From Bdellovibrionota bacterium (GTDB taxonomy: Bacteria; Bdellovibrionota; Bdellovibrionia; Bdellovibrionales; Bdellovibrionaceae), in contig CAUJGP010000028.1 in NCBI GenBank assembly GCA_963170155.1, positions 1 through 64,000 on the forward strand: a stretch of DNA of 64,000 nucleotides. The letters are read 5' to 3'. Numbering within the stretch: position 1 is the stretch's first letter; the number at the start of each line of letters is the position of its first letter. Below are positions 38,290 through 48,380 of this stretch, piece after piece. Made by a program: the position numbers and the translations under genes. A model generated the notes under the pieces. The model ran no database searches. It was not told the DNA's origin and was given only the letters and a program-made list of their open reading frames with translations.

Positions 38290-38823
38290 ATGAGTTTAAT
38301 TAAGAACAGAATAAGCCAAGTCATTGGAGCTATCACACTCATTTCACTCTTTGGATTAGGGTGTGCACAAGATAAAAAAGGGTCATCAACCACAACACCT
38401 GTTCCTATCACCACAAACCCTTACTATCCTAACTGTACGCCTGGTGTCGCCAACTGTTATCAACAGCCAGGAACCCTCGGCGTTCCAGCTCAAGCCTATC
38501 CCTATGGCGCGGGAGCTTGTGCCGCTGGTCAAGTTTATACCGCTTACAATTGTCTTCCCATAGCTGGCTGTCCCGCGAACCATGGAATGTACAACAATCA
38601 ATGCGTACCGGCCATGGCCATAAACACAAATGGTTTTCCAAATGGGTATAATATGCAGAATGGTTATTGGGGTTCATACTATAATTCTTATCCCTATTAC
38701 AATGGAATGCACCCTCATGATATGTACACCTATAGCAACCCCTACGGTTCTCCGAGTTATTATTATTCTGGGTATCCTTACGGTGCCAATCTAGGATATG
38801 GATTCTCTCTTTGGCTCAGGTAA
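38290..38823 (+). CDS. Tyr/Gly/Asn-rich putative lipoprotein
   Basis: A 177-residue exported protein. The signal peptide ends near LFGLGC, an imperfect lipobox. The mature protein is extremely rich in Tyr, Gly, Pro and Asn, with repeated short PYY, YPYG and NGY motifs and about six scattered Cys in the first half, one within PNCTPGVANC. This composition suggests a surface or matrix protein. The longest ORF starts at 38224, but the ATG at 38290 has AAAGGA at the right distance and begins a normal signal peptide. The 263-base stretch before it holds no other gene. Confidence 0.7.
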   Translation: MSLIKNRISQVIGAITLISLFGLGCAQDKKGSSTTTPVPITTNPYYPNCTPGVANCYQQPGTLGVPAQAYPYGAGACAAGQVYTAYNCLPIAGCPANHGMYNNQCVPAMAINTNGFPNGYNMQNGYWGSYYNSYPYYNGMHPHDMYTYSNPYGSPSYYYSGYPYGANLGYGFSLWLR

Positions 38824-38842
38824 AAAGGTCACAAAAGCCTTT

Positions 38843-39607
38843 TTAAATAAACGAATGGCTTAACCATTGATTCTCTCGCGCCATTTTTTGTAAAGCCAAT
38901 TCTGTCTCAAAAATTTCATCCTCTTCTCGAGAACAGCTCACAGCTAACTTCACCCGCTGAGAGCAAGTGATCAACGAGACATCTCCCATTGTATTTCCCA
39001 CACACAGCACAGGGGCGATCCCTTGTGTTTTTTCTAAAAGGGCTTGGGATTTGCCTTCCTTCCAAGTGACCACACCCGACAATTCATCTGTGACCACACC
39101 ATCACACACTTTAGTTTCCACACCAACGACATCATCATAATGAAATCCAAGCAGTTCTGCAAAAGGCTCTACGGCCCACTTGATGGATGCTGTTACAACA
39201 AACACTCTAAAACCTTTGGAACGTAACCATTGAATGAGTTTCATTTGGGCCGGAAATATAGGCCAACTTTTTTGTTTCTTTAGACAATCTCGAGCCCACG
39301 CACGAACTTGACTGAGTGTTTGCCCTTGATTGATCTGAGCCAACCATAAGTAAGCTCCCTGTGGATCTTTTTCTTTCCAGGTTTGATAATAACCCCATGG
39401 ATCCTTGGGCAAATCTTTCAAACAAGAAGATTCAATTTGATATTTAAAAAAAGATTCTCCTGCATCTCGACCCCAAAGCGTCCCATCAGCATCAAAGGCC
39501 GCATAAAAGGGTGGAATATTTTTCTGAATATGTATTTGGATTTCACTTTCAATTGTTTGCAATAATTCAAAACTAAAGTCTTTAAATTTCAATTCCTCTA
39601 ACATCAT
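38843..39607 (-). CDS. HAD-superfamily phosphatase, phosphoserine-phosphatase-like
   Basis: A 254-residue HAD subfamily IB hydrolase. The nucleophile motif is DADGT (Asp39, Asp41), motif II lies in VFVVTAS, motif III in WKEGKSQAL and motif IV in VLCVGNTMGDVSLI. The cap is helical, inserted after the first motif. Members include phosphoserine phosphatases and lipid or sugar phosphatases; the substrate here cannot be read from the sequence. It is a single gene converging with the lipoprotein gene. Confidence 0.85.
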   Translation of the reverse strand: MMLEELKFKDFSFELLQTIESEIQIHIQKNIPPFYAAFDADGTLWGRDAGESFFKYQIESSCLKDLPKDPWGYYQTWKEKDPQGAYLWLAQINQGQTLSQVRAWARDCLKKQKSWPIFPAQMKLIQWLRSKGFRVFVVTASIKWAVEPFAELLGFHYDDVVGVETKVCDGVVTDELSGVVTWKEGKSQALLEKTQGIAPVLCVGNTMGDVSLITCSQRVKLAVSCSREEDEIFETELALQKMARENQWLSHSFI

Positions 39608-39716
39608 AAAACAAACACCTTTTCGCTGGTTTTCTTGATGGACTTCTTTCCTATTTTAAAGATAAGATTTACTTTTACAATATGAATTTATTTAATACAG
39701 CTTTGGGGTACAAAAC

Positions 39717-40199
39717 ATGCTGGGTCATTTTATCAATGCTACACTTGATAATCTTGAAGAAATTTTTTCTTATGAAAATAACAAGCTTCAGGATACTCAT
39801 GCTTCAGAAATCGAGCAAAGTCTGGCGCGTTGGAATAGCCGCTGGAAAAAAGAATCACTTGAGCATTATTTAAAATTGGGCTGGAGCTTTCTTCTGCGTG
39901 ACCCTGAAGTCTCCCACTCCGCCTCTTCTGAAGGAACACTGCTCGGTTATTTTCTCGCACAACCTCTTTTATTTTTAGATGGGCAAACGCAAAGCCTGTG
40001 GATTGAACATATTAGCTTTGTCAATTTATCCTCGAGAGACCAACTCTGTGAATTCGCTTACAAACTCGCTCGTGAAAAGCATTTTCAAAAAGTGTACTTT
40101 CCATCTGATGCCTCTGTGCTGAACTCCATTCATTCTTTTAAAGCCACGCCATGGTCTCCTGGAGTGATGCAAGTTCTTACAACAAAGGCTTCTTTATGA
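39717..40199 (+). CDS. Protein of unknown function upstream of glpD
   Basis: A 160-residue soluble protein. The second half (SLWIEHISFVNLSSRDQLCEFAYKLAREKHFQKVYFP) has the strand-helix rhythm of a GNAT acetyltransferase, but no acetyl-CoA-binding loop is apparent, so I leave it unassigned. Its stop overlaps the glpD start (ATGA), so the two are translated together. Confidence 0.6.
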   Translation: MLGHFINATLDNLEEIFSYENNKLQDTHASEIEQSLARWNSRWKKESLEHYLKLGWSFLLRDPEVSHSASSEGTLLGYFLAQPLLFLDGQTQSLWIEHISFVNLSSRDQLCEFAYKLAREKHFQKVYFPSDASVLNSIHSFKATPWSPGVMQVLTTKASL

Positions 40200-41845
40200 A
40201 GTCCTTTTCACAGATCACTCGCAATGAAAATCTTTTAAAACTCAAAAAAAATAAATTTGATTTAATTGTCATTGGAGGGGGGATCTTGGGGGCTGGAATT
40301 GCCCGCGATGCGGCCTCCCGCGGAATGCAAGTAGCATTGGTTGAGAAAGCCGACTTTGCGTCTGGGACCAGTTCTCGCTCTAGTAAACTGATTCATGGTG
40401 GCATTCGTTATCTCGAAAATTTAGAATTCCATCTTGTCTTCGAAGCATTGAGCGAAAGGGAAAAATTATATGAACTTGCGCCACATCTAGTACATCCTTT
40501 AAGGTTTCTTTTACCCCTTTATGAAAATTCTCGCGTTGGTTTTTTCAAAATGGGGCTCGGTATGTGGCTCTATGACATTTTATCTTTGTTTCAAAGTTCT
40601 CTTCATGAAAAATTAGACCCCACTCTCACCCTTGAGCGTATGCCATGGCTTAAGAAAGAAGGCCTCGTTGGAAGCTATGTTTACTCCGATGCCTACATGG
40701 ACGATGATCGTTTAACTATTGAAACCATTCGCTCGGCTCATGAGAAAGGAGCTGTTGCTGTTAATTATTTAAAAGCAGTAGGAGCTCTGTGGGATTCAAC
40801 GGGTCACCTCATCGGCGTCCAAGCTCAAGAAACATCTCCTCTCTCAGATCATCAACCTGACCATTCTCCTTTTTCTATTTATGGCTCTCATGTTGTCAGT
40901 TGTGTCGGTCCTTGGACTGATGACGTTGGACCGCTTCTTGATAAAAACTGGAAAAAATCTCTTCGACCTACCAAAGGTATTCATCTCACCATCGCTAAAG
41001 ATCGTCTTCCTTTAGAAGAGGCTGTTGTTATGGCTGTAGATAAAGAAAACCGCATCATTTTTGGAATTCCACGTCACGAAATGGTTATCATTGGAACAAC
41101 GGATACGGATTACAAAGAAACGCCCGACACCGTTGTCGCCAACCAGCAAGATGTGGATTATTTACTGAAAGTTGCCAATGAGTATTTTCCGGGAGCTCAT
41201 CTCACAGAAGACGATATTATCGCGACCTACGCTGGCGTGAGACCTCTTGTTGATGATGGAGCAAAAGCAGAAAGCAAAACCAGTCGTGAGCATAAAATTC
41301 TCTCAACAGAACATGGCGTTACATTTGTTATGGGTGGCAAATACACCACTTATCGCCTCATTTCAGAACACGCTATGGAAGAAGTTTTAAAACATTTTTC
41401 AAAGGAAAATCAGGTTTCTTTTGCCATCAACAAAACAGAAGTGCCTTTAAATGCTTTTTGCTCCCCTGAAAATTATCAAAGAGCTCTCAATTTTTGTGAC
41501 TATTGGAGTCGAATCTATCATCTCTCATTGGAAGAAATTAATAAATTAGCGTACCGGCACGGAATGGAAACGGAAGGTTTGCTTCAGAAAAGTTATCAAC
41601 AGGGTTACTCACGCATGGAGATTGAACTTCTTCATTCCATTCATCATACCATGTGCTTGAGTCTCGTGGATTTTTATACTCGACGTTATCCTCTTTTTCT
41701 CTCGGAACCTCATCACGGACTCGAATGGCTAGATGTTCTTGGCCTACTGGCTCAAAGTGAATTGGGTTGGTCTGATCAAGAACGAGAAGATCAAAAATTG
41801 AATGTAAAAAATTACATTCAAAAAGAATTGCAGTGGAAATCCTAA
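40196..41845 (+). CDS. glpD: Aerobic-type glycerol-3-phosphate dehydrogenase (FAD)
   Basis: A 549-residue FAD-dependent dehydrogenase oxidising glycerol 3-phosphate to dihydroxyacetone phosphate, with electrons passing to the quinone pool (menaquinone here). The FAD-binding motif LIVIGGGILGAGIARDAASRG is near residue 23. Further blocks are GTSSRSSKLIHGGIRYLENLEF, VVSCVGPWTD, RPTKGIHL, GTTDTDYKETPD, AGVRPLVDDG and VMGGKYTTYRLI. The C-terminal helical domain is present. The ATG at 40196 overlaps the preceding stop; the longest ORF would add 15 residues inside that gene. Confidence 0.93.
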   Translation: MKSFSQITRNENLLKLKKNKFDLIVIGGGILGAGIARDAASRGMQVALVEKADFASGTSSRSSKLIHGGIRYLENLEFHLVFEALSEREKLYELAPHLVHPLRFLLPLYENSRVGFFKMGLGMWLYDILSLFQSSLHEKLDPTLTLERMPWLKKEGLVGSYVYSDAYMDDDRLTIETIRSAHEKGAVAVNYLKAVGALWDSTGHLIGVQAQETSPLSDHQPDHSPFSIYGSHVVSCVGPWTDDVGPLLDKNWKKSLRPTKGIHLTIAKDRLPLEEAVVMAVDKENRIIFGIPRHEMVIIGTTDTDYKETPDTVVANQQDVDYLLKVANEYFPGAHLTEDDIIATYAGVRPLVDDGAKAESKTSREHKILSTEHGVTFVMGGKYTTYRLISEHAMEEVLKHFSKENQVSFAINKTEVPLNAFCSPENYQRALNFCDYWSRIYHLSLEEINKLAYRHGMETEGLLQKSYQQGYSRMEIELLHSIHHTMCLSLVDFYTRRYPLFLSEPHHGLEWLDVLGLLAQSELGWSDQEREDQKLNVKNYIQKELQWKS

Positions 41846-41931
41846 AATATAATCTTCGCCTTCTTCCACACCCACCGTTCTGTCATGGCTTGACATGAGC
41901 AATCTGCGCTCAAAATAAGCACCTCTTTAAA

Positions 41932-41960
41932 TTGACTCTTGATTTCAAGCACCCTAAAGT
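41932..41960 (+). promoter_or_regulatory. Putative sigma70-type promoter of mreB
   Basis: TTGACT (41932-41937) and TAAAGT (41955-41960) are separated by 17 bases, which fits a sigma70-type promoter reading into mreB at 42005 with a leader of about 38 bases. A second TTGACA lies at 41890 without a good -10 partner. Confidence 0.45.
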
Positions 41961-41989
41961 CATCCCTTAAAAACTTCTTTAGTCACTAA

Positions 41990-43048
<1,059 letters not shown>

Positions 43049-43162
43049 AATAAAAACTGCTCTTATCATTAATGAATTGGCATCATGACGCTGAAAAAGT
43101 TTTGTGGCTGCCAGCAGTGGGTTTTCAATTGAATTCGTAGAGACTACAGAAAGGGCAATGCC

Positions 43163-43663
43163 ATGTCTGACGAGTCTATTAAAGTAAGCGCTCTTTTTTA
43201 TTTTTTAATAACCCTTGATGATAAAATTGCAACGGAAGCAGCGGCAAAAACACTGAAGCTCTTTAATCAAAAATTTAACCCACCAACACCTAAACAGATA
43301 AAATTTATCCCGCGAGAGTCTCTTAGTCCCTCTGAAGAAATGAAAGCTCTTATTCAGTTATGCTTACAAGAATGGCGTCAAATTAAGACTCATTTTCAAA
43401 AAGAAAGAATACAAATCATCAACACGAAGTCGCTTCATTGGCCAGAGCACATTGACTTGAGCCCATGGAAAGAGTTTCAAAAGCAAGCTCCCGAGCAAGA
43501 GTTGATTGCCGTCACTTGGGTGCATGTGCTTGGCGTTTCGGAGTCCTTATTGGCCAGTGCCTTGAACCAAAGTGAAGGAACCATTCGTTATCGTGTGGGT
43601 AATGGGCTTAGCTTACTCGGCCAACTGAATCGACCTAATATTAGCTCTCTACAATTCTCGTAA
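43163..43663 (+). CDS. Sigma-factor-like regulatory protein (region 4 only)
   Basis: A 166-residue protein whose C-terminal 60 residues (ELIAVTWVHVLGVSESLLASALNQSEGTIRYRVGNGLSLLG) look like sigma-70 region 4, the -35 recognising helix-turn-helix. The N-terminal part does not show a clear region 2. The following gene encodes a membrane protein resembling an anti-sigma factor, which strengthens the reading as a divergent ECF-like sigma or related regulator. The pair sits between mreB and a sensor kinase gene. Confidence 0.5.
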   Translation: MSDESIKVSALFYFLITLDDKIATEAAAKTLKLFNQKFNPPTPKQIKFIPRESLSPSEEMKALIQLCLQEWRQIKTHFQKERIQIINTKSLHWPEHIDLSPWKEFQKQAPEQELIAVTWVHVLGVSESLLASALNQSEGTIRYRVGNGLSLLGQLNRPNISSLQFS

Positions 43664-43713
43664 AGGGAGTAAAAAAGAAATGGTAACCTCATGACGATCA
43701 GAAGGACTCTTTA

Positions 43714-44553
43714 ATGAAAAAAGACGCTGACTTTGAGCCTAAAAACCCTAAAAAAAGAGATCTCAGCTCCTTTATGGCCGAACAATTACTTTATGATTAC
43801 GCTACGAAAAAACTAGACCCTAAAAGAGAACAAGCCGTCAAGGAGGCTCTCCAAAATTCACCCACCCTCACCAAAGCCCTTGATGACATCATTTATGGAA
43901 TGACTTACTGTCATCATTTACAAAAAACAAGTTTATCTCCAGAGCTCCTAGACCAATTAAAAAAACCTTTAAATTTCAAATCCAAGTTGAAATGGTATTT
44001 TCATCCACGGACTTGGAATCAAGGCCTCCCCTGGGTTATGGAAGTCATAGGCCTCAGCTTCATTGTCCTTGTTCTATCCTACAGCGTTCCTTGGCCAAAG
44101 TTAGTCACCTACATTAGAGAGAAGTCAAATCGAACATTTTTTCTCACTGAAATTCCAAAAGATAAAACTTATAAATCCACTACTATGGCCTCTCAAATCA
44201 ACCCAGAAGCTTTAATACAAAAATATCTTTCCACCGCAGAACTCAGAACAGTGAATCCAGAATTTACGGCCAATAAATTGGCTAAATTTCTTCCTCAGTT
44301 GGGGGCAAGCATTGAACACCAGGCGCGTAGACAGTCGCCTCATGGAAGTATTTCACCTTTTTTTCGAATTAGTATGCCAAAGAACCAAACAGAAGCCCTG
44401 TTAACCGAACTGAAGTCTCAAGGACAGTTGACCTGGATCGCTCCCCCGTCAGAAAATGAAAAAGGGAGCATGATCTTCGGAATGGAGCTTTGGTTGACAA
44501 AACAAGAACCTAAAAAACCCAAAGCCCCTTCTAAAGATTCAACGGAAGAATGA
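43714..44553 (+). CDS. Anti-sigma-factor-like membrane protein
   Basis: A 279-residue single-pass membrane protein. The N-terminal cytoplasmic part (residues 15-95, AEQLLYDYATKKLDPKREQAVKEALQNSPTLTKALD) resembles the helical bundle of anti-sigma factors. A membrane helix lies near residues 108-125. The rest is a periplasmic domain. No zinc-binding His-Cys motif is visible. It is coupled to the histidine kinase gene that follows (4-base overlap) and lies 50 bases after the sigma-like gene. Confidence 0.5.
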   Translation: MKKDADFEPKNPKKRDLSSFMAEQLLYDYATKKLDPKREQAVKEALQNSPTLTKALDDIIYGMTYCHHLQKTSLSPELLDQLKKPLNFKSKLKWYFHPRTWNQGLPWVMEVIGLSFIVLVLSYSVPWPKLVTYIREKSNRTFFLTEIPKDKTYKSTTMASQINPEALIQKYLSTAELRTVNPEFTANKLAKFLPQLGASIEHQARRQSPHGSISPFFRISMPKNQTEALLTELKSQGQLTWIAPPSENEKGSMIFGMELWLTKQEPKKPKAPSKDSTEE

Positions 44554-46502
44554 ATCAAGTCATTAAAACACATCCAAAAAGATCCTTAAAATCGATCTTA
44601 GCACTCTGGTTTTTATCTTTTGCCATTGTTCCCATCATTTTTTTGACATTTTATTCACAACAAAAATTTCAACAAACCATTGATAATGAATTAGTTTTGC
44701 GGCTCAGAGGAAATTCCTCTGAGATTCAAGTCATTTTGACAGAATACCAAAAGGCCCTAGCCTCACGCCAAACCAAGTATATTAAAGACACCCAGCTTCG
44801 AGGACTATTGGGCAATAAGAATTATTCTGCTGTCTATGAACTCATTCGAAATTGGCTGCAGGAATCAACGGCTTCAGGAATGGCTGTTTATTCTCAATCA
44901 GGACAACTTGTGGCTGAGACCAAAAAAATTCCATCTGAAATCACGGAATCTTCTTCTGGAGGAGCGATCAAAAAGATCCTTCTCCATGAAAAAATCAGAG
45001 CTCAATTAAATCAAAAACAAATTCTTTATCTCCCTGATCATTCTTCTCCACAAATTCTCAATCTATCTTTGATCTCTCCCTTATATTCCAACCAAAATAT
45101 TACCGGTTACTTCAAGCAAACATTAACTTTGGATTCCACATTCCTGAAAAAAATCAGTGAGCGAATGCAAATTCAAGCTATTTTACTTGAACCCAGTGGC
45201 CGCATCATTGTGGGATCTCATCCTGATTTTCTCCTTTATAAAACCGATTTTTTCTCGGAATACCTCAATATACCAAAGTTAAAATCTCTCACGCTCTCTC
45301 TACGAAGCGAACCCTATGGTTTCATTTTCACCAAGATCCCCTGGGGAGACACGCAATTTCAAATGGCACTGGCGGTATCCAAGAAAGAATCCAACAGTGC
45401 CGTACAAAATCTCCGGACCGCTTACTACACTGTCGTGATGATTATGTTCGGCGTCCTAGCGCTGTTTGTTTTTGCAGCTTCAAACTTGGTCTTGCGTCCC
45501 CTTTCAGAACTCATCGAAGCGATTCAAGATATCCATCTGGGGGAAAATATCATTGAATTGCCCATTAAAAGCGACAACGAAATTGGGCAATTGACAACTT
45601 CGTTCAACGATTTAAGCCGAAGAATTCTCTCGGCACAAAATGAACTCAAAAATAAAATCAAAGAACTGGAGTCTGCCAATAGCCATCTCAAAGAAACCCA
45701 GAGCCAACTGGTTCAATCAGCCAAAATGGCCAGCCTTGGTCAACTGGTCGCTGGAGTCGCCCATGAATTGAATAATCCCATTGGTTTTATTTATTCAAAT
45801 ATGTCTTATTTAAGCGATTATTCTAATAAATTACTTAAATTGATTGATCTCGCTGAGAAAAACCCCTCACAACTCTCCGCCCTCAAAGAAGAATTTGATC
45901 TTGATTACATCAAAAAAGATCTTCCTAAACTCATTACCAGCTGTGAAGATGGTGCTCGAAGAACCAAGGATATTGTCATCGGCCTCAGGAATTTCTCCCG
46001 CCTCGAAGAAAAATCCTATAAAGCCATCGATATTCATCAGTCGCTCGATACCACTCTTAATTTGCTAAGCAGTGAATTCAAAAACCGTATTGAAATTAAA
46101 AAAGACTACGGGGATATTCCATTAGTGACTTGTCACCAAACTCAAATCAATCAAGTTTTCATGAATATTCTCTCCAATGCCTTTCAAGCCATTAAAAATC
46201 AAGGAACTGTTTGGATCAGCACAAAAAAGGCTGATCGATCTTCAGAGGTGACGGAACCTGCCATTAGTATTTCTATTCAAGATACAGGCCCAGGCATGCC
46301 TCCTGATATTTTACAAAAAATATTTGATCCTTTTTTTACTACAAAAAGCGTGGGCCAAGGGACAGGTTTGGGATTGGCCATTTCCTACGGAATTATCAAT
46401 GCACACGGTGGTTCTATTAAAGTCACCTCTAAGATAGACACTGGAACTGAATTCATGGTGACTCTACCGATAGAACCTCCTAAAGAAACCCAGCCAGTGT
46501 GA
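44550..46502 (+). CDS. Sensor histidine kinase (Cache-like sensor, HAMP, HisKA, HATPase)
   Basis: A 650-residue membrane sensor kinase. Membrane helix 1 is at residues 14-34, a periplasmic Cache-like domain at about 35-290 and membrane helix 2 near 291-313. A HAMP domain (LVLRPLSELIEAIQDIHLGEN) and a coiled coil follow. The dimerisation domain has the phosphorylated His near 404 (GVAHELNNPIGFI), then N box VFMNILSNAFQAI, G1 DTGPGMPPDI, F box FDPFFTTK and G2 GTGLGLAI. The HELNNP motif marks the NtrB-like subclass. No response regulator is adjacent, so its partner is elsewhere. Confidence 0.92.
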   Translation: MNQVIKTHPKRSLKSILALWFLSFAIVPIIFLTFYSQQKFQQTIDNELVLRLRGNSSEIQVILTEYQKALASRQTKYIKDTQLRGLLGNKNYSAVYELIRNWLQESTASGMAVYSQSGQLVAETKKIPSEITESSSGGAIKKILLHEKIRAQLNQKQILYLPDHSSPQILNLSLISPLYSNQNITGYFKQTLTLDSTFLKKISERMQIQAILLEPSGRIIVGSHPDFLLYKTDFFSEYLNIPKLKSLTLSLRSEPYGFIFTKIPWGDTQFQMALAVSKKESNSAVQNLRTAYYTVVMIMFGVLALFVFAASNLVLRPLSELIEAIQDIHLGENIIELPIKSDNEIGQLTTSFNDLSRRILSAQNELKNKIKELESANSHLKETQSQLVQSAKMASLGQLVAGVAHELNNPIGFIYSNMSYLSDYSNKLLKLIDLAEKNPSQLSALKEEFDLDYIKKDLPKLITSCEDGARRTKDIVIGLRNFSRLEEKSYKAIDIHQSLDTTLNLLSSEFKNRIEIKKDYGDIPLVTCHQTQINQVFMNILSNAFQAIKNQGTVWISTKKADRSSEVTEPAISISIQDTGPGMPPDILQKIFDPFFTTKSVGQGTGLGLAISYGIINAHGGSIKVTSKIDTGTEFMVTLPIEPPKETQPV

Positions 46503-46505
46503 TTT

Positions 46506-47561
46506 ATGAAATTTTTCATAGTTCTTTTCATCTTTTTTTTTCTTGATACTGGAGTAACCGCGGCAGAGCCAAGTTCAATCCCGCAGTCTTCTTCTATTAA
46601 AAAGAACAACACCTCTAAAAAATCACCTCTAAAAAATCAAAAGCGCAAAGCTAAAAAGAAAAAAAACATTCCCCCTATGCCACCACCACCACCTCCACCA
46701 CCCCCTCCTCAAGAAGACATCGCTGAAATTCTTTATCCTGAAAAATTGGGAGAAACTGTTTCACAGGCCGTTGTCCGATTGGCAAACAGAATTGATTCTT
46801 TTTTTGGATCAGAGAGAAGTTTGGATGAAAAAAATGGAAGTACACTTCGGATAGTTCCTTCTTATATCTTTTTTGAACATAAAAAACCCATTGCAGAATT
46901 AGGAGTCAACCTCAATTTAAAATTGATCCATTTAGAACAAAAAGCAAAGCAATTAGAAAAAGCTATTCGAGATGAATTCGTTACCTCGTCTCCTTCAGAC
47001 AATAAAGCTTCCTCGAATGTTCAAAAAGAAAAGGAAAAATCATCCTCTGAAAATGATTGGCATTATAATTTTGAAAGCAAATTAGCCAGTCGTCCCGCCA
47101 TTTACTATTCCGGTAAATTAAGAGCGCGAAAAAACTATACTGGCCATATTTTATTTCATCATTTTTCACTCAGTGCGGGTTGGGATACAGATGACCAGTG
47201 GTCGCAAAAAACAACTTTTACATCTGATAGGGCCATTAATGAAGCTCTTTTATTCCGATTCAATAATGATCTCAGCTGGTACATCACTGAAAAATTATTG
47301 CAAACAAGCCATGGCCCTAGCCTCATCCACACAATCAACAAATATAATTTTGTCTCTTATAACTTTCAGCTTATTTTTGGGAATAATAAAAATAAGCTGG
47401 AGCATTGGAATACAGTCTACAGCATTAATTTTCGTCATGGAACGCCTTCGCAAAAAATTTTCATTGATTTGATCCCGATGTACTCTTATCCCAAAGAAGA
47501 TTATTTTTCAGAAGTTAAAAGTCTTGAGGTTCGATTAGAATATTTTTTCGGGGATCTTTAA
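46506..47561 (+). CDS. Exported proline-rich, beta-barrel-like protein
   Basis: A 351-residue exported protein with a signal peptide (residues 1-19), a Lys/Ser-rich stretch, then an uninterrupted proline run (residues about 57-68). A helical section leads to a C-terminal half with alternating aromatic strands that ends in EYFFGDL, suggestive of an outer-membrane beta-barrel. Family unknown. It follows the sensor kinase by 3 bases and is last in the mreB-downstream set. Confidence 0.6.
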   Translation: MKFFIVLFIFFFLDTGVTAAEPSSIPQSSSIKKNNTSKKSPLKNQKRKAKKKKNIPPMPPPPPPPPPPQEDIAEILYPEKLGETVSQAVVRLANRIDSFFGSERSLDEKNGSTLRIVPSYIFFEHKKPIAELGVNLNLKLIHLEQKAKQLEKAIRDEFVTSSPSDNKASSNVQKEKEKSSSENDWHYNFESKLASRPAIYYSGKLRARKNYTGHILFHHFSLSAGWDTDDQWSQKTTFTSDRAINEALLFRFNNDLSWYITEKLLQTSHGPSLIHTINKYNFVSYNFQLIFGNNKNKLEHWNTVYSINFRHGTPSQKIFIDLIPMYSYPKEDYFSEVKSLEVRLEYFFGDL

Positions 47562-47639
47562 AAGCATTTTGTATTTTTCAAAGGGATTTTTTAAAAAACC
47601 CTTCAGCGTTATTAAAACAATTTTCACCGGATCTCTAAA

Positions 47640-48380
47640 TCAGAGTCGAACCTCAAGAGGCTTTTGGAAGTGAATGCCTTCTTGAGAAACCTCAAAAACA
47701 ACGGCCGTTACTTTCAACCCTTTTTGAGCTGCCTCTTTTAACAGTTGTGCGTAAAGCGGATCGATCTCTTCCGCAGGTTCAAAAAAAACAGTGTCCGTTC
47801 TTTGTATAACAAAGAGAAGCTCAGCAGTAAAACCTCGATGCAGTAGCTCCATTAATTCTACAATATGCTTCTGCCCCCGTTCTGTCACGGCATCCGGAAA
47901 CTGCGCTTTTTTTTCGTTTTTTAAAGTCACATTCTTGATTTCGACAAAATGAACAGGTTTTTTATCTTTGAGATCATCTTGTTTCCATTTTTTGATTTCT
48001 GTTTCTTGGGAAGACCAAAGAGCTAAATCAATTCGAGTATGCTCGTTGATTTTAATCTCAGGCTGACAAGAATCATATCGTTTCCAATGAGGTAACATTT
48101 TGTTTTCGAATAATTCTCGCCCCAGCTTATTGGGCCACGAAGTGTTAACCCCCACCCAACACTGATCCGTCTTAACAGCTTCAAGGGTAAAACGAAGTTT
48201 ACGAGCAGGATCCGATGTTGGAGTGAGAAGGCATTCACTCCCAGGAGTGCTACAGCCTTTCATACTACCGGTATTGGGAACATGAGCAACCACAACACTT
48301 CCATCGAGTTCAACATCAGCAAAAAATCTCTTATATCGTTTTAAAAGTTTACCTTGAAGAAGGGGAGATGGAAATTCCAT
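47640..48380 (-). CDS. sfsA: SfsA family protein (sugar fermentation stimulation, DNA/RNA nuclease-like)
   Basis: A 246-residue SfsA protein. The N-terminal OB-like part has KRYKRFFADVELDGSVVVAHVPNTGSMKGC, and the PD-(D/E)xK nuclease-like core has RIDLALW and VHFVEIKNVTLK. VTERGQKHIVELMEL and GLKVTAVVFEVSQEGI are family blocks. SfsA has been linked to maltose regulation and DNA binding in E. coli. The ATG at 48380 has AGAGG 8 bases upstream; the longest ORF would add nine residues. It overlaps the aat gene by 32 bases. Confidence 0.9.
   Translation of the reverse strand: MEFPSPLLQGKLLKRYKRFFADVELDGSVVVAHVPNTGSMKGCSTPGSECLLTPTSDPARKLRFTLEAVKTDQCWVGVNTSWPNKLGRELFENKMLPHWKRYDSCQPEIKINEHTRIDLALWSSQETEIKKWKQDDLKDKKPVHFVEIKNVTLKNEKKAQFPDAVTERGQKHIVELMELLHRGFTAELLFVIQRTDTVFFEPAEEIDPLYAQLLKEAAQKGLKVTAVVFEVSQEGIHFQKPLEVRL

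Noticed and set aside
46660-46710. CCA/CCT repeat tract
   Set aside because: It is the codon run for a proline stretch in the exported protein, not a separate repeat element.
47581-47603. Palindrome aagggattttttaaaaaaccctt between convergent genes
   Set aside because: The stem is imperfect and A/T runs are inside the stem with no trailing T-run, so I do not call a terminator.
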